From SCRD01 sp046705285 (lineage in GTDB: Bacteria > Acidobacteriota > Terriglobia > UBA7540), in assembly GCA_046705285.1 (NCBI GenBank), contig JBJKQK010000099.1, positions 55,594 to 119,593 on the forward strand: a DNA stretch of 64,000 bases. The letters run 5' to 3'. The notes under the pieces were generated by a model. The model made no database searches. It was not told the origin of the DNA and worked only from the letters and a program-made list of their open reading frames with translations. Below, piece by piece: positions 35,373-43,964 of this stretch. Every line of letters begins with the position of its first letter. The stretch's first letter is position 1. A program made the position numbers and the translations under genes.

Positions 35373-35455
35373 CCAACGGAAATCATCGGGCTGAATGGAT
35401 TTGGTTTCGGCATGGGTAGCCGCCCGGGCCCCTGCAGGCCGTAAAGGCTGGAAAT

Positions 35456-36037
35456 ATGGCTCAGGAATATACAGCCGAGCAACTTTTGAAGGGCATCGCG
35501 CGGCACGATGAGGCGATGATGGGCCAGCTCTACGACGTGACGGCCCCGACTCTTTACGATCTGATTTCCGGGATCGTTTCTGATTCGGACGCGGCGAACG
35601 ACATTCTCAAGGAGGTTTACGTTCGCCTCTGGAGAGACGCGAAGCGGATCGATGCAGACGGAGGCAGCGTCATGGTTTGGCTGACTCTGGAGGCCAGAGC
35701 AAGGGCCGTCGATTGGCAGCGGAGCCAGAGCGGACTCCGCAGCACGGCGCATTCGCGCCTGCAATCGCTCCTGAAGTCCAATGCCTGGTTACCTCGCCCT
35801 GATGAAATCGCCGAGGTTGAAAAGCGGCGCCGCCTGCTGGAGAAGCTGGTCCACCGCCTGCCCAAACCTCAAAGCGAGCTGTTGGGACTTGCGATCTTTA
35901 AAGGTTTCACGGAAACAGAAATTGCCCGGCAGCACGAACAGCCGCCGGGCCGGGTTGAACATGAGTTGCGAGCAGGGTTGCGGTTTTTGCGACATCGCCT
36001 GCGCGCTGTTCTGGGGACATGGACTGCCGATATCTAG
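35456..36037 (+). CDS. ECF-type RNA polymerase sigma factor
   Basis: A 193-aa extracytoplasmic-function sigma factor. Sigma region 2 is AMMGQLYDVTAPTLYDLISGIVSDSDAANDILKEVYVRLWRDA; region 4 is HRLPKPQSELLGLAIFKGFTETEIARQHEQPPGRVEHELRAGLRFLRHRL, with the helix-turn-helix. There is no zinc-binding or C-terminal extension. Its stop overlaps the start of the small anti-sigma-like gene by 19 nt, giving translational coupling, which supports a sigma/anti-sigma pair. Target promoters are unknown. Confidence 0.88.
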   Translation: MAQEYTAEQLLKGIARHDEAMMGQLYDVTAPTLYDLISGIVSDSDAANDILKEVYVRLWRDAKRIDADGGSVMVWLTLEARARAVDWQRSQSGLRSTAHSRLQSLLKSNAWLPRPDEIAEVEKRRRLLEKLVHRLPKPQSELLGLAIFKGFTETEIARQHEQPPGRVEHELRAGLRFLRHRLRAVLGTWTADI

Positions 36038-36246
36038 ATGACATGTATGAGCTGTTCCTGCTGGGCTTGCTGAAGCCGAAAGGAGCCGCAGAGGTGAAGG
36101 AGCATATCGAGCGTGGCTGCCCGTATTGCCTGGCTCATCTTCGCGAAGCAGCCCAGTGTATCTATTTTGTGCTTTCGGGCTCGAAGGGACGCAAGCCACC
36201 CCAGCAAACAAGAGTCGAGATCCTGCACAGCCTGCACCGAACATAG
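36019..36246 (+). CDS. Short putative anti-sigma factor (zinc-finger-like domain only)
   Basis: A 75-aa protein with MYELFLLGLLKP, then VKEHIERGCPYCLAHLREA, i.e. H-x4-C-x2-C, as in the zinc-containing anti-sigma (ZAS) domain. The start overlaps the sigma gene by 19 nt. There is no membrane segment or sensor domain, unlike common anti-sigma factors, so it may be a soluble binder or a degraded form. It would hold the sigma factor inactive until a signal; none can be identified. Confidence 0.65.
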   Translation: MDCRYLDDMYELFLLGLLKPKGAAEVKEHIERGCPYCLAHLREAAQCIYFVLSGSKGRKPPQQTRVEILHSLHRT

Positions 36247-36425
36247 GTGCGCCGCCTGCGCGTTTGCCGGACTTGCCACCCGGATCCATAAGATCCAAGG
36301 CGGGAGATGGAAGAGACGCTTCGGGAGCTGGAACGTTCCAAACAAAAATCCCATACCTCCAAGATGCCAGAAGAATCGAGGACCCTCCGTAACAGGCCGG
36401 GGCGGTGAAGGTTGCGGGGCAAGCC

Positions 36426-37805
36426 ATGGCTGAAACTGTGCACGAATCGGGATTGCGGCGCGACCTCGGGTTCCGCCATTGCGTGGCGCTGTGCATCACG
36501 GACATGGTGGGAATCGGGCCATTCATCACCATTCCCCTGTTTCTGGCGACAATGGGCGGGCCGCAGGCCATGCTGGGATGGGTGATTGGGGCCGGGTTGG
36601 CTTTTTGTGATGGCTTGGTGTGGGCGGAACTGGGCGCGGCAATGCCCAGGGCCGGCGGAAGTTACCACTATCTGCGCGAGGCTTTCGGCCCACACGGAGC
36701 GGGCCGCTGGCTTTCCTTCCTGGTTGTCTGGCAAATCATGTTTTCGGCGCCTCTGTCAGTCGCGAGCGGCAGCATCGGATTTGCCAACTATTTTCACTAC
36801 CTGCTTCCGAGCATGACGCCGTGGGAAGTGCGCTTGTTTGCGTCGACGATTCCGCTGTTCCTCATCGTGCTGCTTTACCGGGGGATACGCGCAGTGGGAA
36901 ACCTTTCAGTCGTGATGCTGGGGGGCGTCCTGATCGGGTGCTTCTGGGTTATCGTTTCCGGGCTGCCACATCTGAGCGCCTCGCGCATTTTTGATTTTCC
37001 ACCCCATGCCTTCCATCTGAATGTGATTTTCTGGGCCGGCCTTGGCCATGCCACTCTTTACGCGCTTTACGACTATTTCGGTTACTACAACGTCTGCTAC
37101 ATGGCCGAAGAGGTTCGTGATCCAGGCCGGAACATTCCGATGGCCATTCTGACGTCCGTCGGGATCGTCGCGGTCATCTACATCCTGATGAACACCTCGA
37201 TCCTCAGCGTGATCCCCTGGCGCGAGGCGCAGCACAGCACCTTTATCGCCTCCGAATACATCCAGAAGCTTCAGGGCCGTTTTGCCGGTGACCTGATGAC
37301 CCTGCTGATGCTCTGGATTGCGTTGGCTTCGGCTTTCTCCGTTTTGCTCGGTTATTCGCGCATTCCTTATGCCGCCGCGGCGGACGGGAATTTCTTCAAG
37401 GTGTTTGCCAAGCTGCACCCGGAACACGACATTCCACATGTATCGCTGGTGACGCTGGGCGTGGTTGCGGCAGGCTTCAGTCTGCTGCGACTGCCGGAAG
37501 TGATTGTCAGCCTGGTGGCCACGCGTGTGCTTCTGCAGTACTTGCCTCAGGCCGTCGGATTCTTCGTCCTGCGTTTTAAGAAGCCCGACATGACACGCCC
37601 GTTTAAGATGTGGCTCTATCCGATTCCCGGCCTTATTTCACTGCTGGGCTGGCTTTACATCCTGTTGACTTCGGCGAGCGGAGCACTGCTGTTTGCCCTG
37701 GTGATCTTTGTGCTTGGCACCGCCGCCTACCTTTACCGAGCACGAGCAAGGGGCGAGTGGCCGTTTCTGAAAACGGAGGACCTGGGCAGTCGCAACCATC
37801 TGTGA
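36426..37805 (+). CDS. APC-family amino acid permease
   Basis: A 459-aa membrane transporter with about 12 hydrophobic segments. The N-terminal part GFRHCVALCITDMVGIGPFITIPLFLATMGG is the APC family TM1 (with the GIG-like break), followed by AMPRAGGSYHYLREAFGP (TM2-3) and EEVRDPGRNIPMAILTSVGIVAVIY (TM6-7). The end ARARGEWPFLKTEDLG is cytoplasmic. The substrate cannot be told from sequence. ATG 36426 is preferred over GTG 36405; neither has a perfect SD. It follows the sigma/anti-sigma pair by about 180 bases, so it may belong to that regulon. Confidence 0.88.
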   Translation: MAETVHESGLRRDLGFRHCVALCITDMVGIGPFITIPLFLATMGGPQAMLGWVIGAGLAFCDGLVWAELGAAMPRAGGSYHYLREAFGPHGAGRWLSFLVVWQIMFSAPLSVASGSIGFANYFHYLLPSMTPWEVRLFASTIPLFLIVLLYRGIRAVGNLSVVMLGGVLIGCFWVIVSGLPHLSASRIFDFPPHAFHLNVIFWAGLGHATLYALYDYFGYYNVCYMAEEVRDPGRNIPMAILTSVGIVAVIYILMNTSILSVIPWREAQHSTFIASEYIQKLQGRFAGDLMTLLMLWIALASAFSVLLGYSRIPYAAAADGNFFKVFAKLHPEHDIPHVSLVTLGVVAAGFSLLRLPEVIVSLVATRVLLQYLPQAVGFFVLRFKKPDMTRPFKMWLYPIPGLISLLGWLYILLTSASGALLFALVIFVLGTAAYLYRARARGEWPFLKTEDLGSRNHL

Positions 37806-37823
37806 GTGGCTTTTGCGACTAGA

Positions 37824-38612
37824 TCACGCCTCATCGCGACGGGACAGCAGGAAAATCCCTTCGTTGTGGACGATATCGATGTCGTCGTCCTGGATCTTGG
37901 CCGAAAAGCCTGCCCGGTCGCCTGGCAAGGAGCCTTCAAGAAGCCTCCGCGCCTCCTTGTAACGTGCGTCCTGAGGCTCAAGCCCCGCCCGCAGCATCCA
38001 TTGATTGAAAGAGCGGTGATGGCGCTTAAAGGATTGAGAAACAATTTCCAGCCCGAGCTTTTCAAACATGTTCAGGAAAGTGGTCAGCCTCAATGACCAT
38101 GTGTGGGAAGGGTCGCGAATCGTCTCGATCCGGTTATGGAGTTCAAATTTCTCGTCGCTTTCGGGCCCCAGGGTGTCATCCAAAAGAACACGGCCGTCGG
38201 ACTTTGTCACCCGCACCATCTCCTGCAGAACAAGCTCCGGCTTGGGGATATGATGGAAGGCGTATTGGCAGCTTACCAGATCGAAAGTGGCTTCAGCGAA
38301 AGGAATTCGTTCGCCTTCGCCGCAGATAAAGGCCGCATTGCCGACCTGTTTTTCCGTTTGGAACTCACGTGCCTGACGCAACATTTCGCCGGTCAGATCC
38401 ATTCCGTATGCAAACCGAATCCTGGGTGCCAGCTCCAGAACCATGGCGCCCGGCCCGCAGGCGACATCGAGGGCGATGCACTCTGGCTGAGGCTTCAGAA
38501 ACCGGACCTTCTCGGCTACAATTTCGGGAGCGTCACGCACTGCGAATTTTGAAAACACTTCCGCTGTCCTGGTGAATTGTTTTTGAACTGTTGCCTGGTG
38601 TTTTTTTGACAT
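37824..38612 (-). CDS. Class I SAM-dependent methyltransferase
   Basis: A 262-aa methyltransferase of the UbiE/Methyltransf_11 type. SAM-binding motif I is ALDVACGPGAMVLELA, with GMDLTGEMLRQA (acidic residue for the SAM ribose), GEGERIPFAEATFDLVSCQYAFHHIP (motif II) and VRVTKSDGRVLLDD. The substrate is unknown; the N-terminal VQKQFTRTAEVFSKF is similar to the quinone or small-molecule type. It faces the APC permease (gap 18 bases) and diverges from the next gene. Confidence 0.87.
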   Translation of the reverse strand: MSKKHQATVQKQFTRTAEVFSKFAVRDAPEIVAEKVRFLKPQPECIALDVACGPGAMVLELAPRIRFAYGMDLTGEMLRQAREFQTEKQVGNAAFICGEGERIPFAEATFDLVSCQYAFHHIPKPELVLQEMVRVTKSDGRVLLDDTLGPESDEKFELHNRIETIRDPSHTWSLRLTTFLNMFEKLGLEIVSQSFKRHHRSFNQWMLRAGLEPQDARYKEARRLLEGSLPGDRAGFSAKIQDDDIDIVHNEGIFLLSRRDEA

Positions 38613-38769
38613 GAAGTTTTAAAAAGACCCGTGATTTTTTACCTTTCCTTCATGAATGTAATAGAATGCCTTTTCTTTGGGAAGGACAAATTATCAGTCA
38701 ATTCCCAGCTGGCTTTGGTCTATTGGAAAACGGGCGCGTCAAATTTTTGGTGTTACGTGGAGGCTCCAG

Positions 38770-39693
38770 ATGGCGATGAAAAGCGAAGAATTGAAATCAG
38801 CGTTGCGTGGAATTGTGGGATTCGGCGTGACGCCGTTCCATGACGACCTCAGTGTTGACATCGATGCACTGCGGCAGAACGCGGCGTTTTTGGCTGAGCA
38901 CTGCGAAGTGGTTGTTCCGCTGGCTGGCAACGGCGAAATCTACGCTCTCTCACCGGAGGAACACAAAACGATCGGGCGCGCTGTAGTCGAAGAAATTCAT
39001 GGCCGGAAGCCGGTGCTCGTTGGTGTGGGATTCACCATGCCGATCGCGCGCGATCTGGCCAAGGCGGCGGAGGCCTACGGTGCCGATGGGATTCTGGTTC
39101 TTCCACCGTATTTTACCCACGCCAACGATGATGGCCTGTTTGAATACTACCGCTCCATCGCGCAGGCGACGAAGCTCGGGGTGATTCTGTTTCAGACTCG
39201 CAGCGTCAATTTCAGCCCTTCGCTGCTGCGCCGGCTGGCAGAAGTTCCCAATGTTGTCGGCCTCAAAGACGAGCATGGAGATATGGACCAGTTCGTCCGC
39301 CAATGGCGAGCCGCGAGCGACCGACTTGCGCTGCTGTGCGGTGTTGGAGAGATTCTTGCGCCCAGTTATTTCGCGCTGGGAGTGAAAGCCTATACGAGCG
39401 GGCTGATCAACTTTATGCCTAAAACCTGCCGGAAAATTCTGGCGCACCTCGAAGCGAGAGAACTGGAGGCTGCTGCACATGTGGTTGAAACAGAGACGAT
39501 GGCAATTTACGACTTGCGCGTCAAGCGGCCTGGCTACAGGACGCTGGTGATCAAAGAGGCGATGAATCTGTGTGGAATGAACGCCGGCCGCGTCCGGCCG
39601 CCGCTCGCGCCCCTCCCCGAAGAAGATCGCCAGGCGTTGCGGGCCGTTCTTGCGGACTTGGGACTCCTGAAGGGCGAGGCTGCACACAAATGA
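38770..39693 (+). CDS. Dihydrodipicolinate synthase (DapA)-family lyase/dehydratase
   Basis: A 307-aa aldolase of the DHDPS/NAL superfamily. ATG 38770 is 6 nt after GGAGG. The Schiff-base Lys lies in VVGLKDEHGD. Entry motif GFGVTPFHDDLSVDIDAL and VVPLAGNGEIYALSPEE fit family members acting on keto-sugar acids (kdgD-like) more than DapA, which has GTTGES. The position that carries a catalytic Tyr in DapA (ILYNVP) reads ILFQTR here, i.e. Phe. The substrate is therefore uncertain; a keto-deoxy sugar acid is likely by family. Confidence 0.82.
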   Translation: MAMKSEELKSALRGIVGFGVTPFHDDLSVDIDALRQNAAFLAEHCEVVVPLAGNGEIYALSPEEHKTIGRAVVEEIHGRKPVLVGVGFTMPIARDLAKAAEAYGADGILVLPPYFTHANDDGLFEYYRSIAQATKLGVILFQTRSVNFSPSLLRRLAEVPNVVGLKDEHGDMDQFVRQWRAASDRLALLCGVGEILAPSYFALGVKAYTSGLINFMPKTCRKILAHLEARELEAAAHVVETETMAIYDLRVKRPGYRTLVIKEAMNLCGMNAGRVRPPLAPLPEEDRQALRAVLADLGLLKGEAAHK

Positions 39694-39824
39694 AAGGTGC
39701 CCGGTCGCTCTTAGATTCCATATTGGTCGGAGGTGTATTTCCAGTCTTGCTGGCCAGGATCGGGCTCTGTCGCAAAGCGGGAATGCCCTGCTCGTGAAAT
39801 TCTTTTCAAGGGAGAAGAGGCCGG

Positions 39825-40541
39825 ATGGGTGAGAGTGCGAGCCCAGAGCCTTACTGTGTTTTGATACCCGCGGGAAGCTTCCCGATGGGCTGCACTGCGG
39901 GGCGGGACGATGAACAGCCGGTGCACCGTGTCTGCGTTGATGCGTTTGAGATGGCGGTTTATCAAGTCAGGAACCGGGACTGGGCCGGGTTCATGGAGGC
40001 AACCGGCCATCCTCCCCCGCCGGAATGGAACAATCCCCTCTTTAATCATCCTGACCAGCCGGTGGTGGCTGTAAACTGGATGGAGGCTGATCAGTACTGC
40101 CGCTGGCTCAGCGAATTGAGCCGACGCATGTATCGTTTGCCAACAGAGGCGGAGTGGGAAAAGGCGGCGCAGGGCGGACGGGATGGTGCGCTCTATCCCT
40201 GGGGCGATGAACTGCCGGAAGCTCACGACGAATATCAGCTTCGGTGGAGCGGCATGATTTCCGCGCCACTGCCTGTGGGACAGGGTACACCCAGTCCTCT
40301 CGGCCTCTATGACATCGGTGAAAATGTGCATGAGTGGTGTGCAGACTGGTATTCAAAGGGCTATTATGCCTGCTCACCCGAGCGCAATCCTTGCGGACCA
40401 CAGACTGGTGAGCGGCGGGCGTCGCGTGGTGGCGCGTGGCGGCACCACATCAAGGCCAGCCGCTGCGCTGCGCGTTCCAGCATTCCACCGGCCTTCAAGT
40501 ATACGGACTACGGCTTTCGGGTGGTTCGTGACGCCACTTGA
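39825..40541 (+). CDS. SUMF1/FGE-family protein (probably not an active FGE)
   Basis: A 238-aa protein with the formylglycine-generating-enzyme fold: VLIPAGSFPMG, DEQPVHRVCVDAFEMAVYQVRNRDW, HPDQPVVAVNWMEADQYCRWLSE, RLPTEAEWEKAAQGG, YPWGDE, GLYDIGENVHEWCADWY and RGGAW...YTDYGFRVVRD. Catalytic cysteines in true FGEs lie after the RGGSW motif; here the position reads GGAWRHHIKASRC, so the first Cys seems absent. It is more likely a SUMF1-fold protein of other function (structural, binding or oxidase-like). It is followed by galT with a 26-base gap. Confidence 0.82.
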   Translation: MGESASPEPYCVLIPAGSFPMGCTAGRDDEQPVHRVCVDAFEMAVYQVRNRDWAGFMEATGHPPPPEWNNPLFNHPDQPVVAVNWMEADQYCRWLSELSRRMYRLPTEAEWEKAAQGGRDGALYPWGDELPEAHDEYQLRWSGMISAPLPVGQGTPSPLGLYDIGENVHEWCADWYSKGYYACSPERNPCGPQTGERRASRGGAWRHHIKASRCAARSSIPPAFKYTDYGFRVVRDAT

Positions 40542-40567
40542 GGCAGGCCTTGAGAAGGAGGATTCCG

Positions 40568-41566
40568 ATGCCGGAGTTGCGCCATAATGTTCTGACCCGC
40601 GAGTGGGTTATCATCGCCACCGAACGCGCAAAGCGCCCGCACGAATTCGCAAAGAAGGATGGCGGGAAAAGGGTGAACCCTCCTTATGTTCAGGATTGCC
40701 CGTTCTGCCCCGGCAACGAGACCATGACCCCTCCGGCAACGCTGGTGATTCCTGACGACGGTTCGTGGCGAGTCCGCGTGACACCCAACAAGTTTGCGGC
40801 GCTTTCTTACGAGGGTGAACGCCAGCGTTCGTTTCAGGGGATACGCCGAACTGTCACGGGAGTAGGTGTTCACGAGGTCATCATCGAATCACCGGACCAC
40901 AGCAAGTCGATGGCTTTGTTGGACGATTCTCAGGTTGAAACGCTCATCGACGCCTATCTTGACCGTTTCAATTTCGCTTCGCAGGATCCTCGTGTCGACC
41001 AGGTGACCATCTTCAAGAATCACGGCCTGGCGGCGGGAACTTCGCTGGAACACCCCCATTCTCAAATTATCGGAAGCCCTGTAATCACTTCGCAGATTCG
41101 CGATCGGATGATCAATGCTCTGCGGCACTTTGATGAGTTCGGCGAGTGTATCTTTTGCCGTGTTCTCGAGATGGAGTTGAAGGAACAGACGCGCGTGGTA
41201 AAGGAGACCGAGCACTTTGTGACTTTCGTTCAGTTTGCCGCTCTCACTCCTTTTTCGATGCTGATCATGCCTCGGCGACACATGTCCTGCTTTTCAGAAA
41301 TCAGCGATGCAGAGGCGGCCGACCTGTCGAGAATTCTGCGGCGGACGCTGGCCAAGCTTTACTATGGCCTCATGGATCCGGACTTCAACTATACTATCCG
41401 GACTGCTCCCAAGGAAGCGTGTGGGGTGAAATATTTCCACTGGTACCTGAGCATCATTCCGCGGCTTACCCGCGTGGCGGGATTCGAGCTGGGGTCGGGT
41501 ATGTTCATCAATACGTCGTTGCCCGAAGAGAATGCCTCCTTCCTGCGGGAAGTCTCCGAAGGGTAG
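40568..41566 (+). CDS. galT: Galactose-1-phosphate uridylyltransferase
   Basis: A 332-aa GalT or GalT-like nucleotidyltransferase of the HIT superfamily. ATG 40568 follows GAAGGAGG. The N-terminal zinc motif (CPFCPGNE) and the CIFCRV cysteines occur. The nucleophile triad lies in GTSLEHPHSQIIGSP, with the HPHSQ (HxHxQ) active-site motif. RHMSCFSEIS and YHWYLSIIPRLTRVAGFELGSG are typical C-terminal features. The enzyme exchanges UMP between UDP-glucose and galactose-1-P in the Leloir pathway. No galK or galE lies nearby, so the exact sugar is inferred. Confidence 0.9.
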   Translation: MPELRHNVLTREWVIIATERAKRPHEFAKKDGGKRVNPPYVQDCPFCPGNETMTPPATLVIPDDGSWRVRVTPNKFAALSYEGERQRSFQGIRRTVTGVGVHEVIIESPDHSKSMALLDDSQVETLIDAYLDRFNFASQDPRVDQVTIFKNHGLAAGTSLEHPHSQIIGSPVITSQIRDRMINALRHFDEFGECIFCRVLEMELKEQTRVVKETEHFVTFVQFAALTPFSMLIMPRRHMSCFSEISDAEAADLSRILRRTLAKLYYGLMDPDFNYTIRTAPKEACGVKYFHWYLSIIPRLTRVAGFELGSGMFINTSLPEENASFLREVSEG

Positions 41567-41683
41567 ACCCAGCCATTGAAGTTCATTGGAGAAATGCCTA
41601 CACAAGGCAGAGGATTTACAGCGAATACCTGCACGTTGCGGGGGCGATCAATTGAAGGGGTCGGTTCTGAGTAACCGAGGGCC

Positions 41684-42622
41684 ATGAAGCGAAGAGAGTT
41701 CGTTGGTTACCTGGCGGGAGGACTCACGGCGACGCTCGGCGGGAAGATCGGGTTGTCGAAGGGCCGTTCGCGCCGTTTTTCGCACTCAGCCTATCTTCTG
41801 GACCAGCGCATCGGAGTTTCATCGTGGAGTTTTCATAACCATTTTCCAATGACGCGAAGCCAGGATTATAGCGGGCCGGTCGAAACGTTTGCGTTGCTCG
41901 ATTTCCCGGGAATGATCGCCAAACGGTATAGGGTCCACCATCTTGAACTCTTTGCCAGGCACTTCCCATCGACAGAACCTGCCTATGTGGAGGAACTGAG
42001 GAGCCAGCTTATCCATGCGCGTTCGCGCCTCGTGAGCCTGTCAATTGATATCAAGGAGATACAAAGCGAGAGCGGCCTTTCTGATCCCCACCAACCTGTT
42101 CGCGACAAGGTGGTGAACGCCGCAAAGAAATGGATTGATATTGCCGCCCGCCTGCGCGCGCGTTCAGTGAGGTGCGACCCGGGAGAGATTGATCCGCAGA
42201 ATCTCGCGCCGACGGTGGAGTCGTATAAGAGGCTTGTCGCGTACTCTAGCCGGAAAGGTGTCCGCGTGATTGTGGAAAACACAGGCCGCATCGGTGCAGA
42301 GCATCCCGAAGTTCTGGTCAAAATCTTCAAAGCTGTGGGAAGCAGATATCTTGGAGCGCTGCCGGACTTTGGCAACTTCCCGGACACTAGAAGGCGCGCG
42401 CGCGGCTTGGCACTGCTCTTCCCTTATGCACTCACCGTTTGCCATGCCACTGGATTGGAGCTTGATGCCCAGGCCAACGAGACCGACTACAATTTTCCAG
42501 CCTGCATTCAGATTGCGAAGCGTGAAAGATTTCGTGGAATCTACTCCGTGGAGTACGAGGGCTTTGGAGATTCATACAGGGGAGTTCAAAGCGTCATCGA
42601 CGAACTTTTGCGGTATCTGTAG
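41684..42622 (+). CDS. Exported sugar phosphate isomerase/epimerase-like TIM barrel
   Basis: A 312-aa protein with an N-terminal KRREFVGYLAGGLTATLGG, a Tat-like signal with the RR motif. The barrel follows: RIGVSSWSFHNHFP, HHLELFARHFPS, DIAARLRARSVRCDPGE, VRVIVENTGRIGAEHPEVL (metal Glu), LGALPDFGNFPD, LTVCHATGLELDA and IYSVEYEGFGDSYRG. It is divergent from the other epimerases. The substrate is unknown. It converges with the ABC permease operon to its right, with 22 bases between stops. Confidence 0.78.
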   Translation: MKRREFVGYLAGGLTATLGGKIGLSKGRSRRFSHSAYLLDQRIGVSSWSFHNHFPMTRSQDYSGPVETFALLDFPGMIAKRYRVHHLELFARHFPSTEPAYVEELRSQLIHARSRLVSLSIDIKEIQSESGLSDPHQPVRDKVVNAAKKWIDIAARLRARSVRCDPGEIDPQNLAPTVESYKRLVAYSSRKGVRVIVENTGRIGAEHPEVLVKIFKAVGSRYLGALPDFGNFPDTRRRARGLALLFPYALTVCHATGLELDAQANETDYNFPACIQIAKRERFRGIYSVEYEGFGDSYRGVQSVIDELLRYL

Positions 42623-42644
42623 CTGTCGGTCGTTTCGTTTGAAT

Positions 42645-43898
42645 CTACTCGTAGCGCAGGGCTTCGACCGGATCAAGGCGCGACGCCCGAATGGCAGGGA
42701 GAACTCCGCTCAATACGCCGACCAGCATAAGGATTCCGGCAGAAAGCGCCAGAGTGGCAATGGATATGTGCAGCTGGATATCTCCCTGTCCTGAAGTGTC
42801 TTTGAACAACGGCCCGAGCAAAGGTATGGTTCCGATGGCTGCCGAGAGCAGGTAGGAAAGTGCCATGCCAAGAATGCCGCCCGCCAGTGTGATCACAAGG
42901 GTTTCAGAAAGAAATTGGGCCCGAATGTGCCGCCGCCGAGCGCCGAGCGCTCGCCGCAGTCCGATCTCTCGCGTCCGTTCATCCACTGAAACCAGCATGA
43001 TGTTCATCACGCCCACGCCACCAATCCCTAACGTCAGCGCACCTATAAAGCTGAGCAGCACCTCCAGACCGATCGTAAGTCCGTCGATGATAGGGCGCAG
43101 TTCCTCTGTCCCGAACATCATGAACGCTTTCTTGTCGGTCGGGGAGAATCGCTGCCTTTCGGCAAAAATCGCCAGCACCTGCTGCCGTGCCTTGGCTTCG
43201 AACTGCGGGGCGACGGGTTCGAAAACCAGGACGTTTGCGTAGCGAGTGTCCCACATGTCGCTCGCTGTCGAGTAAGGAATCCAGGCGGATTCATCGTCGC
43301 TCGTAAAATAGTTGGAGAGCTGAATCTTGCGATTCATGGTCCCGATGACTGTGAACCTCACGCTGCCGATGCTGACAATCTGACCTACAGCCGGCTGGTT
43401 GCCAAAGAGCTTCTGGCGCAACCGGGCGCCCAGAAAAACCACCCTGCGGCGCTCGACCATATCCTCCGGGCTGATCCATCGTCCGTTGCTTGGGTTCTCG
43501 CTCCTCATCTCTCCATATGCCGGACACACGCCTCGAATCGCCGTGTTGGCAAATCTGTTTCCGTTGGAGATGGGCAACCAGCGGACCGTTTCGCGGCAAG
43601 CATACTTCACCAGTGTCGCGCGTGCCCTCACCCACTCCAGATCTTCTTTTTCAACTCGGACTTTCTTGCCCGCGCGCTGGCCGCCAACCTGCTCACTGGT
43701 TTGAGCCGGCCAGCAGATCACCACGCTTTTCCCGAAAGCCTCGAACCCCCTCAGCAGAACTCCCCGGAAGCCGTTTCCGTAAGCGATCAGAATTGTAACG
43801 GCCACAATTACCCACACGATCCCCAGCATGGTCAGCCCGCTGCGCAGGGGCTGACGCCGCAATGAATCCCACGCCTGGCTTAAAACTTCCCGTATCAT
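42645..43898 (-). CDS. MacB-like ABC transporter permease (FtsX/MacB_PCD), second of pair
   Basis: A 417-aa permease. N-terminal TM (LTMLGIVWVIVAVTILIAYGNGFR) precedes a periplasmic core domain (SEQVGGQRAGKKVRVEKED...RSENPSNGRWISPEDM) and three C-terminal TMs (LSFIGALTLGIGGVGVMNIMLVSVDERTREIGLRRALGARRRHI, then VITLAGGILGMALSYLLSA and ALSAGILMLVGVLSGVLPAIRASRLDPVEALRYE). SD GGAG. It is downstream of the other permease and the MacA-like adaptor; no ATPase gene is in this cluster. Confidence 0.9.
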   Translation of the reverse strand: MIREVLSQAWDSLRRQPLRSGLTMLGIVWVIVAVTILIAYGNGFRGVLLRGFEAFGKSVVICWPAQTSEQVGGQRAGKKVRVEKEDLEWVRARATLVKYACRETVRWLPISNGNRFANTAIRGVCPAYGEMRSENPSNGRWISPEDMVERRRVVFLGARLRQKLFGNQPAVGQIVSIGSVRFTVIGTMNRKIQLSNYFTSDDESAWIPYSTASDMWDTRYANVLVFEPVAPQFEAKARQQVLAIFAERQRFSPTDKKAFMMFGTEELRPIIDGLTIGLEVLLSFIGALTLGIGGVGVMNIMLVSVDERTREIGLRRALGARRRHIRAQFLSETLVITLAGGILGMALSYLLSAAIGTIPLLGPLFKDTSGQGDIQLHISIATLALSAGILMLVGVLSGVLPAIRASRLDPVEALRYE

Positions 43899-43964
43899 AA
43901 TCTTGCTCCGACCGGTTGTTCTGCAGGATGCAAGCTCGCGGCGGTTTTATTGCCTTGCTTCACA

